From Salvator merianae (Eukaryota; Chordata; Lepidosauria; Squamata; Teiidae): a stretch of 64,000 nucleotides of DNA. The position numbers and the translations under genes were made by a program. The notes under the pieces are model-generated. The model saw only the letters and a program-made list of their open reading frames with translations. It searched no databases and was not told the origin of the DNA. Positions 41,883 to 54,348 of this stretch are shown here, piece by piece. Position 1 is the stretch's first letter. Each line of letters starts with the position of its first letter. The stretch covers positions 23,856,175 through 23,920,174 of the forward strand of contig QVOM02000073.1 in assembly GCA_003586115.2 (NCBI GenBank), read 5' to 3'.

Positions 41883-42177
41883 GTAAGTCTTTCTTACATA
41901 GCTTTACTGGTGTGCATGTAGGTCCGCTGTGCACTTTTTATTCTCCTTCATCCTAGTTTGAAGAGGAAGCTTGGAATATTGAAAAAGTCAAAGCCATTTC
42001 TGTAGTCCAGTCAGTCCTCTAAACAAGCCTTGGAGGGGACAGCTTCAGCCTGATCCAAGCGTCTCTTGACAGTGAGAGAAAATTGCCATGGAAACAAACA
42101 CTCTTTTCACCCCTTGAATGGCTATTGCAGTCCCCAGCCTCCAAAACTGGCTGCAGTTCTCAGATTTAGGGTATATT

Positions 42178-43046
42178 CAGACTAGCACTTTTTAAAACTG
42201 CCTGAATAAAATGAGTGAATAATTCCTGGATGCACAGAAAAAATGCCTTCCGAACACTTACCCATTCAGTCAATTCACCACAATGCAGACTATTAACTTC
42301 AACAGACAACCTACCATGACTGCAAAGAATGCTGCTCACTGATTGGCCACTGGGTATGAAATCCCCCCCCCTTTTGCTGATGCAGGGTTCAGCTCCTTAA
42401 CTGCCAGGGTTTGGGGGTTTTTTTGCAATTCGTTCTGAAACTTAAGCCTCTCTTTCTCCCCACTCTTCATTATTATCAGAAGTTCAGTGTGCTGTTCTAA
42501 TCTAAAGACGGCAGGATAGGAGTTATTTTTGCAGATCTGTTTGAGTTTACAAGTTCCTGGTGCCAGCAAGAGTTGGTGCTCCTCCTTTCCTGTCTGATTG
42601 TCCCATGCCTTCAAGCCAAGACTGTGAAACAAAATCGTTCTGAAACTCCAGTCTCTCTCTTCTCACTTCTCATTATTATACAAAGTCTAGTGTGCTTTTT
42701 AAGTACAGTTCTAAAAGAAGGCAGGATAGGAGTTTTTTAGTTGCACTTTCAGCTTCCTTCAATCTGTTTAATTGAGTTCAAAAGTTCCTGGTGCTGGCAA
42801 GAGCTTGCTGGTGGCCCTCCCTCCCTGTCTGATTGGTTCCTTCAAGGCTGTGATTGGTGGAGGCTCTCCCTGCTCAGTTCTAAGGTGACCTGAGAGCTCT
42901 TTTCTCCCAGCTGTTGAAGGGGTGAATATTTACAGACTTTGAGGTGCTTGGAGGTGGGATAAGGTGAATTTTCTTATTTCCTGTTTGGCCCTCATGGGTC
43001 AAATTCACCCAGAAGGCAACTGAAATAGGTAGTCTGAACACACCCT
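42178..43046. mobile_element. 869-bp TIR DNA element with internal tandem duplication
   Basis: The ends agggtatattcagacta (42178-42194) and tagtctgaacacaccct (43030-43046) are inverted repeats (15 of 17). The TIR resembles that of the short elements (aggctgtg.tcagaca at 1157). Inside, two units start with cgttctgaaact and end near a 'ctgtctgattg..ccttcaag' phrase: about 42431-42635 and 42636-42860. No transposase ORF, so non-autonomous. Confidence 0.6.
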
Positions 43047-43479
43047 TAGTGTGATGGCATACTAACATCTGAGTTAAAAGGGTTGAGAACCTTAGGTAGA
43101 AGAGTTCCTCCAAAGTAGCAGGGTCTAAGCTTTTTTGGAGAAAACCATTTCCTGGTCAATCAAAGCACATTTTGGTTGGTCCAACCTGCAGCCATGCCTC
43201 TCCATCTTAGCTTCCTCTCATAGTTTCATGAGCTACATGAGATTTCTTAATATTCCTCCCTTCTGACCTTCCTCTTCACATTTTCTGGTTGTTTCGGCTT
43301 GCAAGCTATGGTTCTGTTTTGCATTTGCCAGCAATGACAAAACAAATTAAAATAATTAAACATTGAAAAATATTTATATGAGAGTTACTGGAGCTGTGTC
43401 TGATGGTCCAAACCTTTGTACCTCCTCAGGCACTAGTGCCAGATATTTGCCTAAAATGCATAAGAACGCTGTTTACCTT

Positions 43480-43880
43480 ATATCCAAAGACCTCAGAATA
43501 TGTTAACAGTATTAGTTCTACCAATCAAATAAATAAGAGAAATTAAAAGCACAATTGGAAATTATAGCAAAAACCTATATTTCAGCTAATATCCCATAAG
43601 TACCTGGCAAGAAGAAAAGTGTTACTATATTACTGTTTTTCTAGAGGAAGAGTATTTCATAAACAGGATGACACCTCTAATAAGTCCTTGTCCTATGTCA
43701 GCTCCTGATATTGTATGCTGTCAGGGCCAGAACAAGAAGAAATGCTGCCAACACCATCTTGTTGGGAACTAAGGGCCCAGATAAAGGCAGAAATGCTCCT
43801 TTAAACATCAGTAGCCAAATAATCTGGCCCTTTTTAGGTCAATGCCAGCACTTTAAATTTAGCACAGAAACAGACAGATA
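43480..43880 (-). mobile_element. Reversed L2-type LINE fragment
   Basis: The sequence 'ctggccctttttaggtcaatgccagcactttaaatttagcacagaaac' is a decayed form of a phrase common on the reverse strand of squamate LINE 3' regions, and the preceding A-rich part fits. Confidence 0.45.
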
Positions 43881-46800
43881 AAAACTATTATTTGGCATGG
43901 GATTGTTGTTAATGCTACTAATCTTATAACAATACAAGCATTGAAAGTCTTTTTCTTATTTCTCTCAGAATTGCAGCTGGAATTTAAATAGGTTAGGAAG
44001 GAGGTAATGGAAGAAAGTGAGAGAAAGAGATAAATCATGACCTGGCTCTGCTAGGAGCTTATGCAGCAGTTTCTTTTTCAAGAACTGTGCTGGACGGATC
44101 CCGTGAGATATTCCTAAGGAAACAGGAACAAAATAATTAGAGCAGCTATCTCCATCAGGACTGGGTTAAAGGCTGGCTTCTGCTTTAGGCTTCTGTGTTG
44201 CATATTGTAACAAGATATCTGTGTTGATGTGAGGATAAATGATAAGGGATACCTTCGGGCGAAGGGTGGGATAGAAATTCTTAAATGAATAAATAAATAA
44301 AAACTAAAACCCAATAATGACCCTGGCACCAGTGTCCTCTATGGAGACTAGAGGAATTCATTTCGTTAATTCAAATACGAAACTTATGTTCTGTGTGGAT
44401 TAGAACATTGATGATTTTTCTCCTTTCTGGATTTTTCCATTCAAAATATGATAGGATTTAAACATTTAAAGTATAACAGGATAAAACGTATCTTGGCATA
44501 TACATTATATAAAATGCATAAGTATTATGTGCATCCATGTGTGTGTTTTTAATCACTTACTTAATGTGAAAATAAGATGGACTATACTTAGGAGAGAACA
44601 TGTGCAAAACTGATGTGGGTCAGGACCACACTGATCCAACCAGCCATATATAAAAGGAACCTGACCTTAGACTCCAGACTCCTTGGGGAACACAACACAA
44701 AAGTATATCAGAACAGCTCTTTAATACAAGCAATCTCCTTGACTGAAAGGAAAACATTCTAAGATGACTCTGGAGAGTTTAAAGGGAAATATCTGTGATA
44801 GGATCACTGACTGATATGGAAATAAGTTTGCTGGGTACATATATGCATAGCATTGTTGTACACAAATTCTATGATGAGCAGAAGGTTTACCCAGTGTTTT
44901 ATTGGTAATTTATGTGACATTTTAAGTACTGTGCCAAAGTGACAATAATCTTTCCAGTTTCCCCAGCAATTTGAGGGGTGATGAGTTGAGAAATGGTGCA
45001 GATGCATATTCAAGGGCTAGAATAGGGATTTTCAAAACTGAGCAATGACCTGCACATCTGTCAGAGGCTGATAGAAACTGTTGGATAACAATAGGCTGAA
45101 AACTTCAGCTGAAATAAGCAGCAACTCATTAAGATTTCTGCTTTCCGCCCTGCAAACCACAACTGCAATTAGATGCCTCCTCAGAGGATAAAAACCTCAC
45201 GGGTCCCAGCCTTCGGTGCTTCTATAACAGTCCAGTCTCTATGCTAAGAGGTCTGTGTTCCTGAATTTTTGGGTTCTTGTTTAGATACCTGCCTTGCTTG
45301 AAAACCTGTCCTGCTTCTTTTGGTTTTCTTGCCTCATATCCTACCTTGCTTTCTAAATCCCATATCCTACCAGCTTTAACTCCAGCCTTCCCAACCTTTT
45401 TTTTTTTTTCTCTCTGTAGTGAGTGGCCTCTATTTGGATTTCCCAATTCTTATTCTTCAATAATTTTCTGACTTTTCCTTTGCTCTGTGTTGGGCTCCTT
45501 TTTGCCACTGGATTTTTGTACTGCCTATAGAATCTTGGTTTGTCTATGGATTTCAGCTTCTTGGTTCAGCCATGAAAGATACCTCCTTGCCCCTGAAGAG
45601 ACTGTGAGGGAGCTAACAAGGTGCACCTGGGAGCATAGCTATGTGCTCTCCAGCAAGGAGGAGGCAAGGATTGGCCAGAGTGGGAAGTGAGTCTTGGTGG
45701 ATAAAGATAGAATAGGCAGAGGCACAGGAAGAGGCAAAGAAGGAAAGCAGAGTGGAAGAGGAGAGACAGACAGGGAAAAGAGAGAACATGAACTTCAGAT
45801 CAAGGCTTGATGCTGAAGTGGAAATGGAAGGCTGTCAATGAAGGAAGAGTCATTGCTAAACAGACAGTTGAAAGATAGCAATGGAGATGCTGGAGTAGCA
45901 ACTCCACAAAAAGACTAAAAGGCCAAGATGTATGTGCTCTGCTTCGAAGACTTGGACTGAGTTACCTTTCTTACTCACTTGTCTGCACAAATGGAGTGAG
46001 ACGGAGAAAAAGAATGTTCAGACAAAGTGAAAGCCAAGTGTATACAGTATATATAGCTGAGGTGGTGGGAAAAGTGTTTAGTCACTGACACACACTGAAA
46101 GAAACTCTTCTTTTACCCTGAGTTCCTGATCAAGTCCTTTTCCAGCCATCTGCCCACCCTATATAGCTTTTTTGAAACCTTCACAGAGACCTCTGCTCTC
46201 CTGTTGTAATCAAGCTGTCCTCCAGTTGCAGTTGCTTCCCCATCCCAGCTCAGCACTCATCCTGTGCCTTTGGGGCAGGTCCCAACTCTCTGCTCCCAGC
46301 CCAGTGTGCCACCTATGATCAGTCAGAGAATACAGTCTGGAAATATGTTAAATGTACAGATGGGAGCTAGCATGTCTTGCTGGATAATTGGGCAGGTTTT
46401 TAAAAAACAAATAACTGCATCTAGAATCACAGCTGGTTCTTGGAAGGGGGGCAGATCTATGATGAAGTCTGCAAATACTGGCTTGATTGTTTCCTCTTTT
46501 TATTTCTGCAAGTAATACCAGTAGACATATGTTGTCTAATGTTATGTCTGAAATGAGGCCACCAAAGTTCTCAGCAGTAGATGCAGAGCTGCAAGAACTT
46601 TGAAATATCTACTATGGACCTGTCATGACAGAACTGTAGACTGTTTTCCCATAAAGAGAAGGGCATCTGCGTATTTCCATGTCCAGAGATCAGAACTTGA
46701 AGCTTAAGAACTCAATCCTAAGTGCAACAATCTCACAGTTGGATCTACTTAAGGACAATGGGTCATTGTGATGGTGAAGTTTAGTTTATTTATTTGCTGA

Positions 46801-48415
46801 ATTTATATAGCCATCTGGGCTACTTAACTAAAGTTCTGACGCTGCAACACTGCAGCTGGATCATGTGTTGAGAATTCTGTCCCTCATGAAAGTATGTCTG
46901 AAAGTTTGTTTTTGGTGTTGCTAATATATTTAGCATGAACCTAGACAAACATTGCAATCACCTCATTTGCCCCCATGACTCTTTTATGTAATCTATAGGT
47001 ATTCTAGGTTTTTTATTTGTTTGTCCAGATTTCACTGGTCTCACTACACCCTTCAGGTACCATAGTTGTGCTAGGTAGTACAAGTAGGCACTATGGACAG
47101 CAGCTCTTTCTAAAAGATGGTGCAGTTTTCTTTTGTGAGTCACAGCTGCCCAGAGTTATAGGCACAAAGGGACAAGTCTTCACTGTGGTTGGGTTGAAGT
47201 AAGACAGCCACTACAGCAACATGAGACACATCATTTTCTTTTGTAAATAGACAGCTGAAGTGGGCAAGATGTAGGGCCATTTGGGAGGTAAAGCTTTCTT
47301 ACAGTTATCCATATGCATGTTGAGTCTCCTCACTGAAACAAAAGAGACCCCTGCCTTCAAGAGGTGATTTAGGGGAGGCAGCCTTGTTTTGGAATATATT
47401 GGAATGAATCAGTGGTGGGACTCAGCAGACCCCAGCAACATGTGACTGTCTTTTATACAACAGGGTCAATGCAACTTATGTATTCAGCTTTGGTAGGATT
47501 TATCTCTTCTCCAGGAGATGAAATATGGTGCTTTAAGGGTGTCAGATCAAACACATAGTTTTCAAGCTTTGCATTTAAGCAATGCTCTCTAGTTGCTTTT
47601 CCTTAAACTAGTCCTGGAAAGTTTGACTGACAGAAGAGAATGCTACAGTGTGGCTGTCCAGCCACCCTGTACTAGCTGAAATGTGGTAAATGTGAGGATG
47701 GGACTGTGTCAGTATTGAAACAATCTTATAGCACCAAAAAGTGGTAGGAAGTTAAGAAAACCTATGGACGAACCCTAACCTTAAACCTATTCCAGGTGCT
47801 TATCTTGTGTGTACTGTATCAAAAAAAGTTGTAGTTGAAAATCCTAGATACACTTAGCAGGGAGAACATGCTCCTCCAATGGGAAACCAAGCTCCCAAAA
47901 AGCTGCTGTAAGACTTGATTTCCCAGACCAAAGCATTTGGTAGGGAATGGGATAAGGTTTGCATGTGAGACATTGTACAGAGTCCAGCTGAATATGCGTG
48001 TTGGGCATTGCTTTCACAAAAATTCAGCAAACAGCACATGGTATAGTGTAAATGGTCAAACACCTCTTGCTGATGTCTCAAGAATTTCATTGCAAGTTAG
48101 GGAATTTCCAGGCACACCTACTCTCACAACATTTTATGAGTCCATTAGCATTTTCCACTAGTGCCATTCCCTAGGGCATTGATGGAGAGAGATTCAAAAT
48201 TCAAGTACGCATCTGGGAGGCTATTCCTGTAATATTAATACATCTAATAATAAATGGAAGAATTGCCAGGAGAATGCATTGTAGATTAGTAAAGTAACTT
48301 TAGATAAAGTTTTTCACATACAAGTAGCTTTAAACCATTTCCCAAGTGCATGAGTGGAATATGTTTAGGGACAAAATGTGTTCCCCTCATATTGGCCTCA
48401 AACAACAATCAAGAT

Positions 48416-48436
48416 CTGGTTTGGTTTGGTTTGGTT
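48416..48436. repeat. (TTTGG)n microsatellite
   Basis: About four tttgg units about 85 bases upstream of the next exon. Confidence 0.8.
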
Positions 48437-48519
48437 ACAAGCTTACAATTCACAACTCCAAATATCCTGAGAAGATCTGGACAGTAACTCTAATTTTGTT
48501 TTCTGTGTTCTCTCTGTAG

Positions 48520-48579
48520 GTTCTCCGTTACTTTGACTATGTCTTCACAGGTGTCTTCACCTTTGAAATGGTTGTTAAG
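48520..48579 (+). CDS. CACNA1A: CACNA1A exon (human exon 23 equivalent): IIIS2
   Basis: A 60-nt micro-exon encoding [20 protein letters not shown], the IIIS2 helix with conserved acidic residues. The acceptor is ttctctctgtag (ends 48519) and the donor is aag|gttagt, phase 0 on both sides. Val-Val replaces Val-Ile in EMV(I/V)K. Confidence 0.97.
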
Positions 48580-49257
48580 GTTAGTAACTTGAGAACTGGA
48601 CTGGGGGCTTGTAAACATAGAATATTATGACAGCTAAACAGAAACCTGTAAATCACATGACTGAAAGAGGGTTGTGCTGAAAGATTGTTTATGAAGAGTT
48701 TCATTTGTTTTTGTTGTGTTTTTGAGCAATATTAAAGACCATGGCTGTGGTTGCATCAGACTTCTATAATCCAAATTTTCCCCACATTAAACTTGAGTCC
48801 CCGTTCAGTTTGTTCACACCTATGCAAAAAAAAATGCTCACTCACACTTGTTTTTCTATTCACACTGTTGTTCTCAATCCTCTGCTAGCTTCTTTTTTCC
48901 ATTCTTTGCATACTTTTTTCTCCTCCTGTTCCTTTCTGCTGATTGGCCCCTTCCCTGACAATCATTTCTTGGATTGTGTTTGGATTTGGTGAGTTTTCCT
49001 TCATCTCCTCCCATTTCTTTTTCACACCTTCCCCTGCTCTGCCCCTCAAGGTGTTTCCCCAACATGAGGTTGAGTTTTTTAAAAAATTCCTACCATACAA
49101 GCACAGAAGCTTCTCTGCTTTCCCCCTAAAACCTACAGCATGACGTTTTGGATGTGATTTGAAGCTATTAGGCAATATAAACTATTCCCTGCAGCCCTGC
49201 ATTTATAGAGACAAGGAAGACCTCCCCCCACTCCAAACATGGCAAGGCAACTGTTCA

Positions 49258-49280
49258 TAAAGAGAGAGAGAGAGAGAGAA
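49258..49280. repeat. (AG)n microsatellite
   Basis: About ten ag units in a row. Confidence 0.9.
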
Positions 49281-52200
49281 CAGTAGCTATTGTTCCTTCC
49301 CTGCTACAAAGAATTGAAGAAATTGAGAATGGAGGGGTGTGTGGAGGAATTGTTACAATTATCCTGATCTGAGTGTGTATTAAAGGGAGACAGAAGAATT
49401 GCAGCTTTAAAAGGGGCAATAACAGATTCATTTTCCTTCTCTATCCCTGTCTGATTTTGTGTGAACTCCTTCTCTCCCAGTCTGAAATGGTAATTGGCTG
49501 GACAGGTAAGAGAAAACCCTTCCCCTGTTCAGCCAGAAAAGTACAGGAAATGCACCTATAGTCCTCCACAGCGATCACAGTCTGAAAAACAACCAGGCTA
49601 AAGAAAAAAAACGGCTTCAGTGCTGGGATAATCTCAAACAAGGACAGTACTGGATGGTAGGGGATAGTATGAATATAAATCAGAATGCCCTTTTTAAGTG
49701 TGATCTCTTGAGGCCAGAGAGGGCTTCAACACTTCTTATTTAATAAGTATGACCACAGTCCATGAGAAAGGATTGTATAAAATGCCATTTCAAACGCTTC
49801 TCAAGATGACCATGCCTATTTACATAGGGAGAGGGTTTGCCAAGTGAAACACCTAGGAAAAACTAGACAAACTGGATCCTAGGAGCAAAGTGAGCATTCA
49901 TTGGAGCTCCCTTTGTTCCAGGCTTTCTCAAACATGGAGACAGGATTGCTCATTGCCACACTGTGTCATGTTATTTGGGATCCTGTCAAGCCTTTAGAGG
50001 TCAAACGAATGATTACTTGGTCTCTAAAGCAGAGGTGCTCAATGTGTCGGCCTCTAGAGGTTCCTGAACCAATGCAACCTTCTGGTGTTGGCCCGGATGC
50101 TGGGAACTGAACCCTGAGAACTGACAGATCTGGCTTTTTTAAGGCTTTTTCTATGGCTAGGATGATTAGTTTGGCAATTTCTGGCCAGGCTGAAGCCCAG
50201 CAGGAGCAAAATCACACTTAGCCATGCAAGACAGAAGGAATAAATGCCTTCTCCTACTTCAGTTACTCCCAATCCTACAGCTGGTACTATTAAAGCCAAA
50301 ATTCTGATAAAATTATTGTTAACGGCAGCCAAACATCAGATAGCACAAAACTGGAAACATCAAGCTACTTTGTCACTAGAAAACTGATACAAAAGCCTGT
50401 GGGAAATGAGTACAGAAGGATGGTTTAACTTCCAACTGAAACAGATGTGGGGGCAAGCTAGTAAAATTCATTTCTGTTAAATCTGGAAATCTTTTCCAGT
50501 GAAGAGCCCTCCATGCAAGGATTATATTCTGCCTAATTATCACCTGTTACTTTTCTGGGTGGAGATTGATAGTCAATCCCAAGAAGAAAGGAAAAGAAAA
50601 GGATCTATATTGTTAAGATCACACTACTTTAATTTTTAGTGCAGTAGATGTAAATTTTCCATTTTCTTACATCTCAGAGGCTGTACATAGAGTGGCTCTT
50701 ATAAGGAGACAATCCAATTTGAAGTTTTGTGGTACTTCTAAAATTGCTAAGCATACTTTGTTTTGTTTGGATGGATTTCATAGACATTTGCTCTATAGTA
50801 GTCTCAAGTTCCCTTTTTGCCATAGCAGTATTTCTAATAAAAGCAAGAAAGGAAAAGCAAAACAGGCAACTGAATATTGCATACAGCAGTTTGACACTAA
50901 ACCTGTCTGAAAAGCCAGTGCTTTTTGGCAATTTTTATAAAACCTGGTCTCAGTTTCCTCCTTAGTTTAAGCAATATGTCTTCCCAATAATGCTTCACTT
51001 CTCCCTGCTCAAGCTGCCATTCATGTTAAAAAGGCAATGGTTTTTCTGCCAGGATAATCCAAAAAAAGAATCTACGTCATTGAAACGAAGGCTTCATCAA
51101 AAATGCTTGAGTACCAAGATAAAACAGGAAGGGACTGAAAACTGGATTGTACAAACCAGCAGAATGAGATACTTCCAGTTGGGTCACCGGGTTGTGATAT
51201 TCAAGCATCAGCTCATTCCTTGAGGTGGCAGATCATTTGCTTATCTCTGCCAGTGAGCACAGGCCTACCTGAGCAATCATCATGATCATCTGAGCTACCA
51301 TCTGAAAAAGAGAAAAACTAGGACATTCCCTTACTCTATTTTAGAGTACAAACCTAAGAATGTCAGTGGCACCACTTGTATCATTTTAGTGCCACCTATT
51401 CCTAAACCCATTTTGGCCCTGCAGAAGGGGGTAGTTCTTGCCCCACAGTATAATTCTAGCAGTGATTTTTTATAAGGCACCTTTGCATGCCACAACGGTT
51501 TGCACCAATGCATTATATGAGGGATGATGTGTTTTGCTGATGGTTTAAAAGCAACCACAGAGTTAACCGTATTTTCCTTGAAATTTCTTGTGCCTGCATT
51601 TTCATAGGCATACCTTCTCTGGTTTATCACAGATGAACCTGAACAGGCTTAGGAAAGGGCAGTTTGCCAGTTACAGACAAATGGAGCCACTGGCTGTGGA
51701 ATGAGTGCTCTCATAGTTGCTCCATAGGCAGGGCCCAGGTGGAACCCCCAACTAGGCCGTTTCATTTCATCCAGACCCCTACTAGCCCACCATACACAGA
51801 ATTGAGATTGCATTGTAATGGCCACTAAAAATATTTAAAGAGCATAGCACAAGGGTATAAATGATTGACAGAGCACGGCATGTACTTTTACTGCCCTAGC
51901 CTCTCTTGTCCACTTCCTTCTCCTTTAATCCTCTCTCACTTTCTTTTCATCCTAATCCAGCACTCATCCTATCGCCATCCACCTTCCCATCACACACTTC
52001 CACGCAGTCAATCTTCCTTCTGCTCTTTCTTCTGCTATAACTGTCTTTCATTTTTGCCAACGTATTGCTGTCTCTGTGTCATTCTAACATCCAAGCTTTG
52101 ATAAGAGCGCAGCTGATCAGGAGAGGTATATTTGATTTGCCTGATGGGCACACCGTGTGTCTCTCAACCTTACACTCCTGCCATTGTTTATAGATCCTAG

Positions 52201-52576
52201 TAAGTCTGTTGGATTTGCTTGTAGTTGTGACTGATGGCCACTAGATGACACCACCTCACTTTGTAGGTTTGCACAAAGTGGATCTCAACCTATTAATCTG
52301 GAGAGGATCAGGTAGGGGACTTTCTAGGAATGGTATAGGAGTAAATTTCAAAATTCAATTATTCTATGATGGCAGGAGCTTCAGAAGTCACAGAAGGCAT
52401 ATGACTCTCTCTTTTCTCATGTTTGGCATTTCCTATCCCTTTATTTTCCACATCTCCTGTTCAGGCATTTAAAAAAAAAAACAAAAAAAAAACCATGCCT
52501 GATATGCTGTAAACTTGTGAGTTGTGGTATGGAATTTGATTGCTCCAGTACTAAAGGGCATTGCTGAAATTACAGT

Positions 52577-52665
52577 CAGTGTTGTGTAGTAGTTTACAAT
52601 ATTGAACTGGAACCTGAAAGGTCAGAGCCAGGTTTCAAATCCCAACTCAGCTATTAAGCTCCCTA
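52577..52665 (+). repeat. Decayed tRNA-derived (MIR-like) SINE
   Basis: The order 'gtgttgtgtagtagttta', 'gaactggaacctg' and box-B-like 'ccaggtttcaaatccc', then 'actcagctattaagctc', follows the head of amniote MIR-like SINEs. Confidence 0.55.
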
Positions 52666-53429
52666 AGAGGCTATTTCTAAATTTCATGTGAGTTGTATAC
52701 AACTCCAGTTTGATGCCCCCCTTGCTGTTCAGTTAACTCAGTTTTTTTGTAAGCTGAAAAATGAAGTCTGAAAACACTTCAATCCAGTGGCAGCCACAAC
52801 TGCCACTGCTTAGGCCATTACCACAAAGTAGGAAAGGCTGCAATTGCTCTGACCAGTTGCCTCACCTTTAAGCTCTAAATAAGATGCAGGAGGGCTTCAT
52901 ACACTGCCATCCTTGGTTCTGCTGCCCTGAAAAGGTGACTGTTAGGGGAGTGGAAGAGTGCCAGCCAAGCCAAGGCTGGATATGGTAAGTATAGTTGCAA
53001 AGTGACAGATCTCCAAAGCAAACATGCACAGAGCAGGTCAGCCTTGCTCACAGAAGGTGTGTGCCTGGGTGCCACGGAACACCTCTGCACTAACTGACAG
53101 CCCATAAAGAAGGGTCAAGGGGTACACAGAGTAAAGGAAAAGAGGTGAATCCAGCTGGCTGTTTAAGGAGGTGCCTTCTTCCTGCCACTGCCAGTTCCTT
53201 TGAGGCACCAGTGAGCCATCTGAGAAGGAAAATAGCATGATTCCATGCCTGGCAGATTCCCCCTGCCCAATGCTGTTGCAGTATTCAAGAAGACAGGGTG
53301 AGTCTTGCCTAGGCCCACCATTGCTCCCAGTCTGACAAAAGCAATTGAAGTCCATGTAGAGGAAAATCCAGGTGTTTTCTTCTATCTGAATTCATCCAGG
53401 CCCTATTTAGATCCAGACTTAACAACCTT

Positions 53430-53520
53430 AGTCCAGTCACTGTCTGCCAGCCTGACAGGTTTGTTCTGAGAATAAAATAAGGGGATAAGAAATAACTATG
53501 CCCCAAACTCTTTGAATAAT
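53430..53520 (+). repeat. SINE 3' part (MIR-like)
   Basis: 'ctgccagcctgacaggtttgttctgagaataaaataagggg' followed by 'ctctttgaataataaatga' resembles the 3' half of the same MIR-like SINE family. The head is missing. Confidence 0.4.
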
Positions 53521-54092
53521 AAATGAAGAAATAGCTAATATATCATCATCACCACCATCATTATCATAATCTCTTTACAAATCTGTCTTTCCACATGCCC
53601 AAGATGTCTTACAAGGTACTAGATGTACACATTAGAACTATGAGCAAAAATAGCAATTATAATGCACAAGAAGAACAAAAAAATCATCTATATAGAAAAT
53701 TCTGCATTGTGCAACTATACAGTGCAATTAGAATACAAATCTAGAAACCTCCATTTCCATCAGAAATCCACCCTGATAAACTTACACTTAGCCTAAGACC
53801 TTTGAAAATATGGCAAATCTCAGATTTATGAGTAGAAAACAGTGGAGGCCTGTGAAGATAATTAAGGGATCAAACTGTTAACTTTCTCACCCACCTCCTC
53901 ATAAGCTTCAGTTCCTTGAGAAAAAGAACTTCAGTATTCCTTTTTGAGCTTTCTGATAGAAGGAAGAAGAAAGAGTGAGCAACCCAGGGGTTTCTGCTTG
54001 GTTGAGGTAGAAGGAGGGTGCTTTTTTGAAAGAGGACAACGAGAAGCACACGGTATCAACTTCTCTTCTATCAAAAAAGAACACAAAAAAGA

Positions 54093-54131
54093 AGCACACG
54101 GTGTGAGCACACGGCGTGAGCACATGGTCTG
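54093..54131 (+). repeat. Three 13-bp tandem units in the CR1 5' UTR
   Basis: agcacacggtgtg, agcacacggcgtg and agcacatggtctg lie head to tail. A related unit (agaagcacacggtatc) lies 45 bases upstream. A CpG-rich stretch (cggcccgcgcgcctcattgc, from 54172) follows. This is the expected place for an internal promoter. Confidence 0.75.
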
Positions 54132-54348
54132 AGGAGAGCGGAGTTTCCTGTGTTTGGTGACTCAGAGGAGCGGCCCGCGCGCCTCATTGCGCGCGCTATG
54201 TAAACACATAGCAGCGTATCATAAATAGCATACTCCTAGTGTATACTGCAAGGAAGTTGAAGGTCACTGCAACCTGAAAGATTGCTGGAGGTTGGCTGCT
54301 CAACTATCAGTGAACCAGAAAGAAAAACATCAAACGACTCCGCACAAT

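Larger units (their letters stand above)
41883..48519 (+). other. Intron
   Basis: Holds an 869-bp TIR element with internal duplication (42178-43046), a reversed L2-type stretch (about 43480-43880), a short L2 3' end (44230-44320) and a TTTGG microsatellite (48416-48436). From 44350 to 48400 I see no recognisable family; 45170-45700 is pyrimidine-rich and may be a decayed LTR, which I could not support. Confidence 0.6.

Noticed and set aside
44640..44665. TATA-like atatataaaagg as a promoter
   Set aside because: Inside an AT-rich intron with no downstream exon, ORF or element end to support a transcription start.
45170..45700. Decayed LTR retrotransposon end
   Set aside because: Pyrimidine-rich and with an ORF-like stretch, but no TG..CA ends, primer-binding site or partner LTR found.
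54292..54348. CR1 ORF1 starting at the upstream TTG
   Set aside because: The ATG at 54349 directly precedes the MEEKKSYF-type start and the cysteine motif; no support for TTG initiation.
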